Source of the DNA: an uncultured Bacteroidota bacterium
GTDB taxonomy: Bacteria; Bacteroidota; Bacteroidia; Bacteroidales; P3
DNA: 64,000 bases
NCBI GenBank assembly: GCA_902790215.1
Contig: CADAQX010000027.1
Coordinates: 1-64,000, forward strand
Direction: 5' to 3'
Shown piece after piece: positions 37,601 through 45,115 of the stretch. The notes beneath the pieces were generated by a model that saw only the letters and a program-made list of their open reading frames with translations, had not been told where the DNA came from and searched no databases. The translations under genes and the position numbers were made by a program. Numbering within the stretch: the first letter of the stretch is position 1; each line of letters begins with the position of its first letter.

Positions 37601-40590
37601 TTGGCTACGACAACCTCTGGCTGGGTAGTTACAATGCTAACCAGGCCGAGATTCCCACGCTCTTCGTGCGCCGAGGCACGGTTGATACCCTCACCGTTGA
37701 AGTTGCCAACTCGTACAATGAAATGGACTCTTCCACCGCTGCCAGTCTCTGCGTCTGCATCGACTACAACCGTGACGGTGTTTATGATTTCAATGGACCT
37801 GAGAACATCCTCAAGTCAACCTTTTCCAGTGGTGTCAAGACGCGCAGTCGTCGTGAGTACAAGAAACCCTTCACCATTCCCGAAGACGCCCACTATGGCT
37901 ATATGCGAATGCTTGTCTGGGTGCTTGACGACTCCACCGCCTTCGTTGCTGGCAACCACTCATCCTCCGCGCACCGTGATTTAGGACAGATGCAGCAATA
38001 TCTCCTCTATGTCCAGGAAGACTGCATGCTCGATTCTGTGGATGCTGCTCTCACCCGTGTGGTGTCTCCGCGCAACCACATTGTTACCGCCGCAAACCAC
38101 TATGTCGAGGTTATGCTCGCCAACAAGGGTCTTGAGCCTCTCACTTCTGCACAAATCAACTATTCATTCGACGACCATCTCAATGTCCCGCAAACGGGTA
38201 CCATCAGCTGGACTGGTAACCTCGAGCCGGGTATGAGTGAAGTGGTGCGTCTCGACTCCATCAATTTCTACGAAGGTACCACTGACCTCGTATGTACTGT
38301 CGAAGTCGAAGGCGACACCTTCCATGTCAACAACAACACGCTTCTCTATCAATACCACCGCTACTACGTTGTACGTCCCCGCTTCATCGACAGCTTCGAC
38401 GTGCCTGTCAATAAGTGGTATGCACCTGCCGGCTACAACGCCTTTACCCGCAACTACTTCGAGCGCGGCATCCCGGCCAAGAGCACCATTGTCTCGGCCT
38501 ACTCGCAGCCCAATGCGCTCGTCACCAGCTGCACCGAATCCGTTGTCACGGGTCGACATGGCAACCGCAGTGTCGTCTACACACCAATCATCGACATCCG
38601 TACCATCAAGTGCGACACCATCCATTTCCTTCTCAGCAAGAATATGGCCGAAGGCAGCTACATGCAAATGGAGTTCAAAGACTTTCAAGGCAACTGGATT
38701 GTCGTTGACGACGGTAATGTCCGCTGGGGTGTCGATTCCTCATTCAGCTGGTATGATAATCGTTTCGGTTGGACAGGCAACACCATCAATGGCGCATACG
38801 TCAGCAAGGAAATGGCTACCAAACCTCTCAGTGGCGACTTCCCGCAGGACCTCCAGTTCCGCTTCGTCTACACTACGCCGGTAACCACTTCGCCTGCCGC
38901 CAACTTCGGCGATGGCGCTGCCATTGACAACTTCAAGATTGGCCGTGCCCAGCGCGACATAGATGTGGGCGTCACCGAAATCACCCATCCTACTGCCCCG
39001 CAGTTTGGTCAAACCATCTATCCTCGTGTAATCATCCATAACTATGGTTATGATACCATCAGCCATTTCGTGGTAAGCTATAAGCCCTATGGCACATACC
39101 TTGCCATGGAAAGCATCTGCGATCAGGTTGTCTACCCGGGTGGTGACATTGAGTATGAATTCCCCGACCCGTTTGTCATTACCAACGCCTTCCCCGACAC
39201 CTTTGACATCTGCGCGTTCACCAATGTCCAGCGCGACCTCTACAAGGACAACGACACCGCCTGTGGCATATATGGTCTTGCTCCTCTTGCCAACGACCTC
39301 TATATGTACCAGATTGTCTCGCCGCTTAGTAGTGCCGTTGCGGGTGACAGTTTAGACATTACTGTACGCCTTCGTAATTTCGGACAAAATGAAATTGACG
39401 AGTGCGATTTATTCTATGTCTACAACAATGGCGACACCGTCCGTGAGCATGTTGTATTCAACGACTATCTTGGACGCAATCTTGCCTCCACCGAATTCTT
39501 CAACTACACCTTCACGCATCGCGTGCGTGCCACCATGGGCTCCATGCTCCTCCGGACCTGGTGCACCTACAGGTACGACGTATACCCCTACAACGACACC
39601 CTCTTCAGACAGATTGCCGCCATCTCGGCACTCACCGATGTACAGGCTACCGCCGCTTATGTTGACAAGCGCGACATGGAAACCTTCTATGCAGCCGTGA
39701 TTATCGACAATGTCGGCGCCCGCATGGCCAACGATTTCAAAGTCGGCTTCTGGTATGACAATGACCCCAACACGCTCATCGAGGAGGTCTTCCATCGTGA
39801 GGGTGGACTGCCCTATGGAGCTCATGTCGTCCACACCTTCCGCACCCCGTTGCCTGGTCGTTCTGCAGTCTATGATCTGGTTGCCGGATATGTCTCTGTG
39901 GATGGCGACACAAACCAGACAAACGACACCACTCGTGTCAACTTGACCGATATAGTGAAAACTATGGTCGATTTGGATGTCATGCATGTCGAGATTGAAG
40001 AAAACCGTTCCGACTCCTGCCGTGTCCGTGTAGTGGTTAAAAATGTTGGATCCTTCCCGTATACGCGTAACCTGCTCATCAAACCCTTAATCAATGGACA
40101 GCGAACCAACTATCAGACATTGGTGGGTCAATGGTACATCGATGTCGGAGATATCAAGCACATCGATATAATGAAGAGTGGCAATTACTGGAAGATTCCG
40201 AAAGATCCCAACAGAAAGTATGTGGGTTCCTGTGCAATCGAAAATATATGGGACGACAATAATCCGGCCAACGACCAGACTACAATCATCAAAGTGGTTA
40301 ACTACTTCGAGGGCGTGCCCATTTCCGACAACGACGACTTTGTCCTTGACCAGAACTACCCGAACCCCTACGATGGCTCCACTCGTATTGAGTTCAACCT
40401 GCCATTCAGTGGCACGGCTCGGTTCTTCGTCAACGATGTGGTTGGCCGTCAGGTCTATGAGCACACAGAGTACTATCGTCAAGGCCGCAATTCCATTACC
40501 TTCAAGAAAGGCAATCTGCCCGCCGGCATCTACTACTATGGAGTCGAGTACGACGGCCAGCGCCGCATGCACAAGATGATTATCAAGTAA
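28618..40590 (+). CDS. Giant (3990-residue) type IX sorted surface protein
   Basis: One uninterrupted 11,973-bp frame. The signal peptide is MKKSFLLLGLIFALSTLVSHAQ. Regions by rough residue: jelly-roll-like domain (25-220); CARDB-like modules with repeated NDT words; a first parallel beta-helix (about 640-1090) closing with SLGAYEVT; more CARDB-like modules; a second beta-helix (about 2035-2480) closing with TIGAHEFT; a GEVED-like domain near 3000-3120 (CIDYNRDGVYDFNGPENI); and a second jelly-roll (about 3250-3445). The last about 80 residues are a type A Por_Secre_tail domain (DQNYPNPYDGST, LPAGIYYYGVEYDG). It is predicted to be exported by the type IX system and anchored on the surface, as an adhesin or glycan-binding protein. 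Codons become more C-ending toward the 3' end. tilS starts on the base after its stop. Confidence 0.93.
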   Translation: MKKSFLLLGLIFALSTLVSHAQIYEYFYQDFETGTPVNYALSSTTSIGTQNTIVSGGQRAIKMTWTQNSADTVTLDTIDFSAMDMNFYTLEFMHIAYVDPTVGGLSGNQMVCYIEAKIPTRANWITLNSTHYNMDEGGSTEFNSLATFNKYSYIEWQHATTVNNQLWKKERFDLDQLLQTLDVTDKKVVLRFVLVPRNNASVPAHAWYIDDIRVRASRQPIVTPNITMLSFPDHLNYPSSRGAKLKLYATTQPRVTQGINGDSVYAEYRVGNNPTVYRAYLHRAGPNNLFEGRIPFFGYDTLIHYHIIVKDSTTNNNSAYFPKNSSQWLTFRCVRGRSNYVGPSGTTTNNSVFPFPVYADNKSEFIYDSVTMAGLGYGPGYITDFRFIITAMGVLAPRERFQIRMANMDNSVTRIDNQTYTSSAMQIVYDSVFTIMPSAPNTYMNVHLQDTFFYSGSDLVVQVIYDALHNVQATAIKHIPTPNNKRSLYSDVADAYLGYDPFTNENFESGETTTTRPWLQFMATKNLPLMSDCGVSSLIYPSFTTPCHIGTDSVVVWLKNYGVYSLSAVRLWYRIDNQPPVYYDWTGVLAGGDSVRVHLNDNQMFTVGYHTIRAWVDDTVTLNHNQSRVRDHEPYNDTVFAPFAACDGPYSGERTVGTGSGAHFSTLENCLYVLSRCGVDGPLTIKLPAGTYGVTKFPYIPGTSETNLVTFEPATATGQVTFRRPRQGVTTNEPMLVDMTEASGIRFNRINFNNGRYTDNRCDVLVQLGDNSSNCVFENCTFSDSNTITASAQAMLHTGEGDSVTVRNCTFYGGIIGIDVRGTAPDIRSVDNVVQFNTFTNQVNTAISVVNQDHVIVDSNYVNDVRTNASYTILGQYIYNGSRITRNKVYSTKGSSCIGVSDMHGNEQNYCIVANNMLVSVFDGTTNMLTTPLNIIKGSYMKVVFNSVRMNAPQFVNVAGATLGGDIISNSYFQNNVIAVFDTSNYAFNFMPGNNSATLHVDHNCYYSVSGVLNKLTGISYHNINAWRNALPSDVGSVTGNPNYTNGSRIDLRSFNALLRNVGVPIAEVPIDMFGSIRNATAPSLGAYEVTALSIDFTPVEFVTPLEDYCGAPASIPVEVVIRNTGNGSYISSDNPNHPITVYYSIDNGPVQSFTVNRNIGPNDSIHFLSTRTMSLPSGAGNSDRTYEIKWWVKCSLDPDDLNDTSVYTVISRYAAPAPAVINQNVAYNSSASIFPAVGINLWPISYYTSGNGRQQRSGISWYHSMDDTAKFYYGPVLYTTPLYADTTFYISQKRNLPLVKITEVQVNRTNPGATNPMPSWMNASTTFAVELTNCGDYPANVEGDSIIVLQSNAAGKIWVLPNVTIQPGENLVLQFRTSSTASDSTRTIYAPSTAVVTPAYTANFAVVYRDGHGVADAVPFNNVITAATTQPINWAGQGVPAAVWQGSAINLAQGASTAVPPVNTPTAGARRIAWPTNSSSGSPTATATLWQVATDSLKMRIGTTENNLILYYDNGCEGARAAVNIHVTNIPVTDLAVDEPEVNEGCNLTTTEPVTVWVHNYGIQNVSSVVLKYSLDGGATVACADTLATGLAAHANVHHTFSNTINMHAGDDTTFNIKVWVEAVSSDPNRFNDTSSAQFFSSFTPESPIVTSPQSVDYGERLLLTAGGLPSNVYAAWFSANHTPYDTTAGTFLSPYIYHPDTFFVKSIALRDVAETHVGTLASIMSNNYPSPYNPKTRYVKEQYLYTAEQIQDAGHGAGNISSLSFSLATLGNNVNSFTFDYYTIKMGTVTQSVFANGNFVTGLTQVYNSNNLTLTSDDIGWVHHTLDTPFQWDGTSNIVIEITRALSTAGISAGANTHYTAQANTVISKQHASTDQATQTSGSKGNNRPDIIFGFLEPVGCESAEEAILINVTNVPNVDATIEWPESLDTMSLTSCDTIHYYVKLTNRGYNNINDYTLRYKIDNGTWQQTTGSANNLPLGYSRILPLFDQLLVPGRHTITAVILVAGDSIVTNDTITRTVNVRFCGGEYVVGTCPSHDYPSLTVAIDTLVNAGIAGPVTFQLCEQTFNEQLTLGYVEGASPANTITFTTVPGATSRALITHTPTNASNYVMRFISANYVTFNNVDFYANYTTGSGNNVFANVLRLDGCSNIHITNSTIRSKKTTASSTNANLVLLGDENYYITIDYCLLDSGYYAVRSVDNAKSHNITISNNDILNFWYQGVHIRNTDTLFVTRDSIAAGSSLAGKPLTGVYVANGNHVHVHNNFIYLVDNKTGGKRGISINNCKGTNIDRVTVYNNMISLSGSAVASLASSGIWVDSLSKHVSVYFNTVSLYAGASQPTTRSFSCQNSSAVHVLNNIFYNGSKGYAYYVAIDTCVSNSNFNVYYSNAEPHPTTGARKFARWGASDCVDIDSLRVINNKDPNSLEEFPYFAGVTNLSLTLAQFADRAQYNPDVTDDVFGNIRPQIPAPTIGAHEFTRLTHNITIAAIIDPVMPAITTGNNPDVYNIETDSITVRVYIYNNGNAPENNVTWYAYLGDVSPTVQSVTNTINRLPLRTLYEDSVKVPSPLGIIDTQYMVVSCSLAPGITDDRPDDNVDTAAFFIYPAYDLQLVSVAVDSTVDPLHCRMYQVPLRYTVRNVGKKDIPADHQIMLGYDYYCHQPSTQSFPNFPGSNNSDIQPIGALFPVGTMLEFVNSPANQPNLYPTGYIGDITVRLRGFVHHEYDIKPLTDTTNYINITSNHTPEMPIPHDTMVDYGTYGNLWATQNASRTIRWHRDTVSGDFFYNGNNNYGRSTHWSNTPQYFHDSLYYLSCLSTRNCTSYYSAINVGINPPLYYDVSISEVRSPRGSGRVYLEKDTVTLRVVNYGSQPISNIPIAFKFMNANGRVTYLEVHDTVRVTIPGRVGDNVSYFDFSFDTALLDINQPLTNTTFTLNAWVYHPDDMQRGNDTLRTVHTFRSLAENIYDTINSMAPPSVEGFNITRVSFNELDNIMPDMIGYDNLWLGSYNANQAEIPTLFVRRGTVDTLTVEVANSYNEMDSSTAASLCVCIDYNRDGVYDFNGPENILKSTFSSGVKTRSRREYKKPFTIPEDAHYGYMRMLVWVLDDSTAFVAGNHSSSAHRDLGQMQQYLLYVQEDCMLDSVDAALTRVVSPRNHIVTAANHYVEVMLANKGLEPLTSAQINYSFDDHLNVPQTGTISWTGNLEPGMSEVVRLDSINFYEGTTDLVCTVEVEGDTFHVNNNTLLYQYHRYYVVRPRFIDSFDVPVNKWYAPAGYNAFTRNYFERGIPAKSTIVSAYSQPNALVTSCTESVVTGRHGNRSVVYTPIIDIRTIKCDTIHFLLSKNMAEGSYMQMEFKDFQGNWIVVDDGNVRWGVDSSFSWYDNRFGWTGNTINGAYVSKEMATKPLSGDFPQDLQFRFVYTTPVTTSPAANFGDGAAIDNFKIGRAQRDIDVGVTEITHPTAPQFGQTIYPRVIIHNYGYDTISHFVVSYKPYGTYLAMESICDQVVYPGGDIEYEFPDPFVITNAFPDTFDICAFTNVQRDLYKDNDTACGIYGLAPLANDLYMYQIVSPLSSAVAGDSLDITVRLRNFGQNEIDECDLFYVYNNGDTVREHVVFNDYLGRNLASTEFFNYTFTHRVRATMGSMLLRTWCTYRYDVYPYNDTLFRQIAAISALTDVQATAAYVDKRDMETFYAAVIIDNVGARMANDFKVGFWYDNDPNTLIEEVFHREGGLPYGAHVVHTFRTPLPGRSAVYDLVAGYVSVDGDTNQTNDTTRVNLTDIVKTMVDLDVMHVEIEENRSDSCRVRVVVKNVGSFPYTRNLLIKPLINGQRTNYQTLVGQWYIDVGDIKHIDIMKSGNYWKIPKDPNRKYVGSCAIENIWDDNNPANDQTTIIKVVNYFEGVPISDNDDFVLDQNYPNPYDGSTRIEFNLPFSGTARFFVNDVVGRQVYEHTEYYRQGRNSITFKKGNLPAGIYYYGVEYDGQRRMHKMIIK

Positions 40591-41910
40591 GTGCTGAAGC
40601 AATTCATAGCACACGTCAGTCAGCAGCACCTCTTCCCCACGGGGCGGGAGGTGCTGCTTGCTGTCAGTGGGGGTATAGACTCTGTCGTCTTGGCACACCT
40701 TATGCACTCCGCAGGGTATCCCTTCGCCATAGCCCACTGCAACTTCCATCTGCGCCCTGGCGACTGCGACCGCGACGAGGCTTTTGTGTGTTCTCTTGCC
40801 CGCGACTATGGGGTCGACATCCATGTCGCACAGTTCCAGACCAACGACTATGCCCGCACCCATGGCCTCAGTGTCGAGGATGCCGCACGTCAACTCCGCT
40901 ACCAGTGGTTTGCCACACTTTGCCGTGACCATGGCTATCCGGCACTGCTCACGGCTCATCACCGCGACGATGCCGGCGAAACCTTCTTCATCAACCTGCT
41001 TCGCGGCACAGGTCTGGCCGGCCTTCACGGCATTCTCGCGGTCAACGGCCTTGTGGTGCGTCCCCTGCTCCCCTTCTCCCGGGCCGAGATAGAGCAATAC
41101 GCCCTCGACCACGGACTGCACCATGTAGAGGACATCACCAACAACTCCTTCCTCTACCGTCGCAACCAGATACGCCATCGCCTGCTCCCTCTCCTCCGCG
41201 AGATACAGCCCTCGGCCGACACTGCCATAGCCCGCACCATTGCCAACCTTCAGGCAACAGAGCAGCTCTATCAAGCCTTGCTTGCCCCTCTCCGCCAGCA
41301 GCTCCTCACCAGCCTGCCCGACGCAACGCTCAGCCTCAGCCTTGACTTCGCTGCGGTCATGCCCTCCGTCTCCCGGGGTGGCACCCTCTATGCCCAGCTT
41401 CTTTACGAACTGCTGCGTCCCTACGGCTTCAATGCCGCGACAGTGGCCGATATCCTCGCCGCCGAAATGCCGGGCCGACGATTCCTCTCGCCCACCCACA
41501 CCGCGTTGCTCGACAGGAATGTGCTCCTCATTACCTCCCTCCAGGCACCGTCCGCCGGGCAGCTGCCCGGCATTCATGTCCAACGGCTCTCCGCCGCGCA
41601 GTCCTGTCCCGACCCGCGCAGCCTCCCGCCCAATCAGATGCTCCTCGATGCCGACACCGTCGTGCTGCCACTCTCCCTGCGCCACTGGCGCGCTGCCGAC
41701 CGGTTCCAGCCGCTGGGCATGCTCCGTGGCTCGCAGCTTGTCAGCGACTTCTTCTCCGACCATAAATACTCGCTCATTGACAAAGAGCGCCAGCTTCTCC
41801 TCGTCGATGCCGCCGACCGCATACTCTGGATTGTAGGCCGGCGCACCGCCCACCATTGCCGCGTAACCCCCTCGTCGCAGACCCTGCTTCTCGTCACAGT
41901 CGAGCCCTGA
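40591..41910 (+). CDS. tilS: tRNA(Ile)-lysidine synthase
   Basis: A 439-residue PP-loop enzyme that converts C34 of tRNA-Ile(CAU) to lysidine, allowing AUA reading. The ATP-pyrophosphatase loop SGGIDS is at residues 26-31. HCNFHLRPGDCDRDE and LLTAHHRDDAGETFFINLLR follow, all diagnostic. The C-terminal TilS domain includes DRFQPLGMLRGSQLVSDFFSD near residues 370-390. The start is GTG 40591, immediately after the TAA of the giant surface-protein gene, so it probably depends on readthrough transcription from that gene. Confidence 0.94.
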   Translation: MLKQFIAHVSQQHLFPTGREVLLAVSGGIDSVVLAHLMHSAGYPFAIAHCNFHLRPGDCDRDEAFVCSLARDYGVDIHVAQFQTNDYARTHGLSVEDAARQLRYQWFATLCRDHGYPALLTAHHRDDAGETFFINLLRGTGLAGLHGILAVNGLVVRPLLPFSRAEIEQYALDHGLHHVEDITNNSFLYRRNQIRHRLLPLLREIQPSADTAIARTIANLQATEQLYQALLAPLRQQLLTSLPDATLSLSLDFAAVMPSVSRGGTLYAQLLYELLRPYGFNAATVADILAAEMPGRRFLSPTHTALLDRNVLLITSLQAPSAGQLPGIHVQRLSAAQSCPDPRSLPPNQMLLDADTVVLPLSLRHWRAADRFQPLGMLRGSQLVSDFFSDHKYSLIDKERQLLLVDAADRILWIVGRRTAHHCRVTPSSQTLLLVTVEP

Positions 41911-41960
41911 ACTGCGATGGACTGCAGCGTTTGGCAATTGACTTTTTTGTGGCCGATTAG

Positions 41961-41990
41961 TTGTTATGTCGGAAAATAGTTGTATCTTTG
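41961..41990 (+). promoter_or_regulatory. Promoter of the 42-kb lipoprotein
   Basis: TTG (41961-41963) and TATCTTTG (41983-41990), spaced 19 bases. Confidence 0.8.
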
Positions 41991-42049
41991 CAAAATGAAA
42001 ATAGACACACACAAATGTGTGCCGCAGTATTAATAAAATTCTCATTACT

Positions 42050-42829
42050 ATGAAGAAATTGTTTATCAGTTTTATTGCTCTTGCCGCTTTGACGGCAGGG
42101 CTGGTGTCGTGCAACAACAAGAGTGGACAGTATCGGGTCGTTGTAGAACCCATGGACGGACAATCCATGCTCTGGGGTCAGTCCGAGGCGATGGCTTCGT
42201 GGGACAATACTTTGATGGCCACAGAAATGACACTCACCGAGGTGGCAGAGGACGGCACCGCTGCTCTCCAACTGCCCGAAGATTTGAATACCGATGGCAC
42301 GCGTTGTTTTGTGCATCCCGCCGCAGCCTATGCCGGCGAGGGCATGGTGTGCATCCCCACGGTACAGAACGGTATGGACTGCAAACAGGCCATCCCCTAC
42401 TATGCCGAAATAGCCGAGGGGAACGACGCCCTGGCATTCGTGTCTGTTTGTGGTGTGTTGCGTCTGCATCTTACCACACCCGAGAAAATCGCCTCCATTT
42501 CAGTCTCCACCGACGACTCGCTGGGCTGCATGTCGGGTCTGTTTGTCGTAGAGAACTATCCGGATGTCAAACTCGGTGTCGACGAAGTTGTGGGAACGGT
42601 GAACAGTGTTCGCTGCGAAAAACTGCCTGACATAGACTTCAGCCAGGGCGGCGATGTCTATTTCTGCGTGGCTCCCGGCAGTTTCAAGACCTTCAACGTG
42701 ACGATGACAACCGCCGACGGACGGGTGTGCGTCAAACACCAGAAAGAGGACATGGTGATTGATGTGAACCGCGGCCAGACAACCACCGTCACGATGGGTT
42801 CTCCCGAACACGATTTGGTTTTTGAGTAG
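42050..42829 (+). CDS. Predicted lipoprotein of unknown function
   Basis: A 259-residue protein. I chose the ATG at 42050, giving MKKLFISFIALAALTAG followed by LVSC (lipidated Cys at about 21) and NNKSGQYRV. The upstream ATG in the same frame would spoil the signal peptide. The mature part has alternating beta segments with regular Val/Thr/Asp, ending VNRGQTTTVTMGSPEHDLVFE. It resembles fimbrillin- or BACON-like Bacteroidota lipoproteins (VCVKHQKEDMVIDVNRGQTT), but no family can be assigned with confidence. It has its own promoter. Confidence 0.72.
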   Translation: MKKLFISFIALAALTAGLVSCNNKSGQYRVVVEPMDGQSMLWGQSEAMASWDNTLMATEMTLTEVAEDGTAALQLPEDLNTDGTRCFVHPAAAYAGEGMVCIPTVQNGMDCKQAIPYYAEIAEGNDALAFVSVCGVLRLHLTTPEKIASISVSTDDSLGCMSGLFVVENYPDVKLGVDEVVGTVNSVRCEKLPDIDFSQGGDVYFCVAPGSFKTFNVTMTTADGRVCVKHQKEDMVIDVNRGQTTTVTMGSPEHDLVFE

Positions 42830-42834
42830 AATAT

Positions 42835-42866
42835 TTTTGTCAGTTTAAAAAATATTCGTATCTTTG
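42835..42866 (+). promoter_or_regulatory. Promoter of tRNA-Gln
   Basis: TTTTG (42835-42839) and TATCTTTG (42859-42866), spaced 19 bases, about 76 bases upstream of the tRNA. Confidence 0.8.
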
Positions 42867-42942
42867 CATCCTCAAATCAGGAGAGAAAAACGGGTTTCAA
42901 TGTATGCAACAAGTTGGTCTCTTGTGACTTGAAGAGCAAGGA

Positions 42943-43013
42943 TGTCCAATGGTGTAATGGCAGCACTCCAGATTTTGGTTCTGTCAGTCCAGGTTCGAGT
43001 CCTGGTTGGACAA
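42943..43013 (+). tRNA. tRNA-Gln (anticodon TTG)
   Basis: Acceptor stem TGTCCAA/TTGGACA, D arm TGGTGTAATGGCA, anticodon stem CCAGA/TCTGT with loop TTTTGGT giving anticodon UUG (Gln, CAA), and T arm CCAGGTTCGAGTCCTGG. Starting with U at position 1 is usual for tRNA-Gln. The discriminator is A; CCA is not encoded. Confidence 0.95.
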
Positions 43014-43020
43014 CAGAAAA

Positions 43021-43053
43021 CTCCGCATGGCATGCCATGCGGAGCTTTTTTTT
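43021..43053 (+). terminator. Terminator of tRNA-Gln
   Basis: A perfect 24-base palindrome (43021-43044) able to form a hairpin, followed by C and an 8-base T-run. It is a textbook intrinsic terminator. Confidence 0.9.
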
Positions 43054-43118
43054 CTGTCGCCCTGGCCGTGAGTGCCCCTTCCGCGCAAGGAGGCACCGAC
43101 ACCGTAGGCTCGATCTAT

Positions 43119-43215
43119 CGTCGTCATTTATCCCTTTTGTTTCCTATCGTTCTTCGATCGTTCTCCCTTTCTATGAGGGAAAACAATCGAAAAACGATAA
43201 AAGAGAGAGGGAAAA
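43119..43215 (+). repeat. Intergenic palindromic repeat, copy D
   Basis: Starts CGTCGTCATTTATCCC. It contains CGTTCTTCGATCGTT and the hairpin CTCCCTTT..GAGGGAAAA followed by CAATCGAAAAACGAT. These words are shared with copies A, B and C, but the conserved tail of B and C is missing. It sits between the tRNA-Gln terminator and the lysS promoter. Confidence 0.55.
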
Positions 43216-43327
43216 GAGAACGGCTCCTCATGGTCGAGTTGAGGTACAATAGGCTGGTTTATCCGTCTTTTTGGGCGTTTACCGGTACTTTGGGGTAAAT
43301 TGGTGATGAGAAGTCGTTTTTTTTTTG

Positions 43328-43335
43328 TATCTTTG
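43328..43335 (+). promoter_or_regulatory. -7 box of lysS
   Basis: TATCTTTG, 58 bases upstream of the lysS ATG. No TTG at exactly 19 bases; a TTGG lies about 25 bases upstream. Confidence 0.65.
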
Positions 43336-43393
43336 TAAATTGCCTTTTGTGTGGCATGTCTGTATAAAAAATTTATAAACAATATATTGCATC

Positions 43394-45115
43394 ATGGCCG
43401 AATTGACCGAACAAGAACAAATCCGCAGGAATTCGCTGAACGAACTGAAGAATCTGGGCATTAATCCCTATCCCGCCGCCCTGTACGAGGTGAACGCCAA
43501 GTCGAGCGAGATTCTCGAGAAATATCCGCAGGACAACACGCTGTTTCAAGACATCAGCATAGCTGGCCGCATCATGAGCCGCCGCATCATGGGTGCCGCG
43601 TCGTTTGTAGAGCTGCAAGACCCCTACGGGCGTATCCAGCTGTATATTAAGCGCGACGAGATTTGCCCCGGTGAGGACAAGACCCTCTACAACACCGTTT
43701 TTAAACGTCTGCTCGACATCGGCGACATTATCGGTGTGACCGGTTATGTCTTTGTTACCCAGATGGGCGAGACCTCGATTCACGTCAAGAGCCTCACCGT
43801 GCTGAGCAAGAGCCTCCGTCCGCTGCCTATTGTCAAGGAGAAGGACGGCGTGGTGTATGACGCTTTCAGCGACCCCGAGCAGCGCTACCGTATGCGCTAT
43901 GTCGATTTGATTGTCAATCCCCATGTGCGCGACGTGTTCGTCAAGCGTGCCAAGATTGTCAACACCATGCGCGACTATTTCAACGAGCAGGGCTATCTCG
44001 AAGTCGATACCCCCGTGCTGCAGGTCATCCCCGGCGGTGCCGCGGCACGTCCTTTCATCACGCACCACAACGCGCTGGACATCGACCTCTATCTCCGCAT
44101 TGCCAACGAGCTGTATCTGAAACGCCTTATTGTGGGCGGCTACGAGGGTGTGTATGAGTTCTCCCGCAATTTCCGCAACGAGGGCATGGACCGCACGCAC
44201 AACCCCGAGTTCACATGCATGGAGATTTATGTGGCCTACAAGGACTACAACTGGATGATGACCTTTGTGGAGAACATGCTCATGCGCATTGCCCGCACCC
44301 TTCACGGCACCACCAAAGTGCAGGTGTGGGGCAACGAGATAGACTTTCAGGCACCTTACCGCCGTGTCCCCATGTGCGACCTGATTAAGGAGCACACGGG
44401 CTACGACGTGGCCGATATGGATGAACAGCAACTGCGCGACACCTGCAAGGCTCTCGGCGTCGAGACCGACGAGACCATGGGCAAGGGCAAGCTGATTGAC
44501 GCCATCTTCGGAGAGAAGTGCGAGCACACGCTTATCCAGCCCACCTTTGTCACCGACTATCCCATTGAGATGTCGCCCCTCTGCAAGCGCCACCGCGAGA
44601 ACCCCAACCTCACCGAGCGCTTTGAACTCTTTGTCAACGGCAAGGAACTGGCCAATGCCTATAGCGAGCTGAACGACCCGATAGACCAGCTGGGACGTTT
44701 CCAGGAGCAGCTGCGCCTGAGCGAGAAAGGCGACGACGAGGCCATGTTTATCGACATGGACTTTGTCCGCGCCCTTGAGTTCGGCATGCCGCCCACGTCC
44801 GGCATGGGCATCGGTATCGACCGCTTGGTGATGATGATGACCGGCGAGCAGAGCATACAGGATGTGTTGCTCTTCCCGCAGATGAAGCCTGAGAAGAAGG
44901 CCGTGGTGACCACCGACGAGGAGTTTGTGGAGCACGGCGTGGCAGCCGAGTGGGTGCCTATGCTGCGCAAGGCCGGCATCAACACGCTGGCACAGCTCAA
45001 AGAGGCCAACCCCAACAAGCTGTACAACGACCTGAACGGTCTGCGCAAGAAGAACAAACTGGACATACCTCCCGTGCAGAAAGAAGCCGTGGAGAGCTGG
45101 ATAGGACAGTCATGA
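43394..45115 (+). CDS. lysS: Lysyl-tRNA synthetase, class II
   Basis: A 573-residue cytoplasmic enzyme charging tRNA-Lys. The N-terminal OB-fold anticodon domain (about 55-165) includes [19 protein letters not shown]. Class II motif 2 is [20 protein letters not shown] and motif 3 is [17 protein letters not shown]-terminal extension of about 65 residues follows the core, with a helix-hairpin-helix-like ending ([20 protein letters not shown], then [13 protein letters not shown]); similar tails occur in Bacteroidota LysRS. Its stop overlaps the next start (ATGA). Codons are strongly biased to C at the third position, as expected for high expression. Confidence 0.96.
   Translation: MAELTEQEQIRRNSLNELKNLGINPYPAALYEVNAKSSEILEKYPQDNTLFQDISIAGRIMSRRIMGAASFVELQDPYGRIQLYIKRDEICPGEDKTLYNTVFKRLLDIGDIIGVTGYVFVTQMGETSIHVKSLTVLSKSLRPLPIVKEKDGVVYDAFSDPEQRYRMRYVDLIVNPHVRDVFVKRAKIVNTMRDYFNEQGYLEVDTPVLQVIPGGAAARPFITHHNALDIDLYLRIANELYLKRLIVGGYEGVYEFSRNFRNEGMDRTHNPEFTCMEIYVAYKDYNWMMTFVENMLMRIARTLHGTTKVQVWGNEIDFQAPYRRVPMCDLIKEHTGYDVADMDEQQLRDTCKALGVETDETMGKGKLIDAIFGEKCEHTLIQPTFVTDYPIEMSPLCKRHRENPNLTERFELFVNGKELANAYSELNDPIDQLGRFQEQLRLSEKGDDEAMFIDMDFVRALEFGMPPTSGMGIGIDRLVMMMTGEQSIQDVLLFPQMKPEKKAVVTTDEEFVEHGVAAEWVPMLRKAGINTLAQLKEANPNKLYNDLNGLRKKNKLDIPPVQKEAVESWIGQS

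Noticed and set aside
40087-42168. 693-codon minus-strand frame across the end of the giant gene and tilS
   Set aside because: It overlaps two well-supported genes on the other strand; the length is explained by codon bias.
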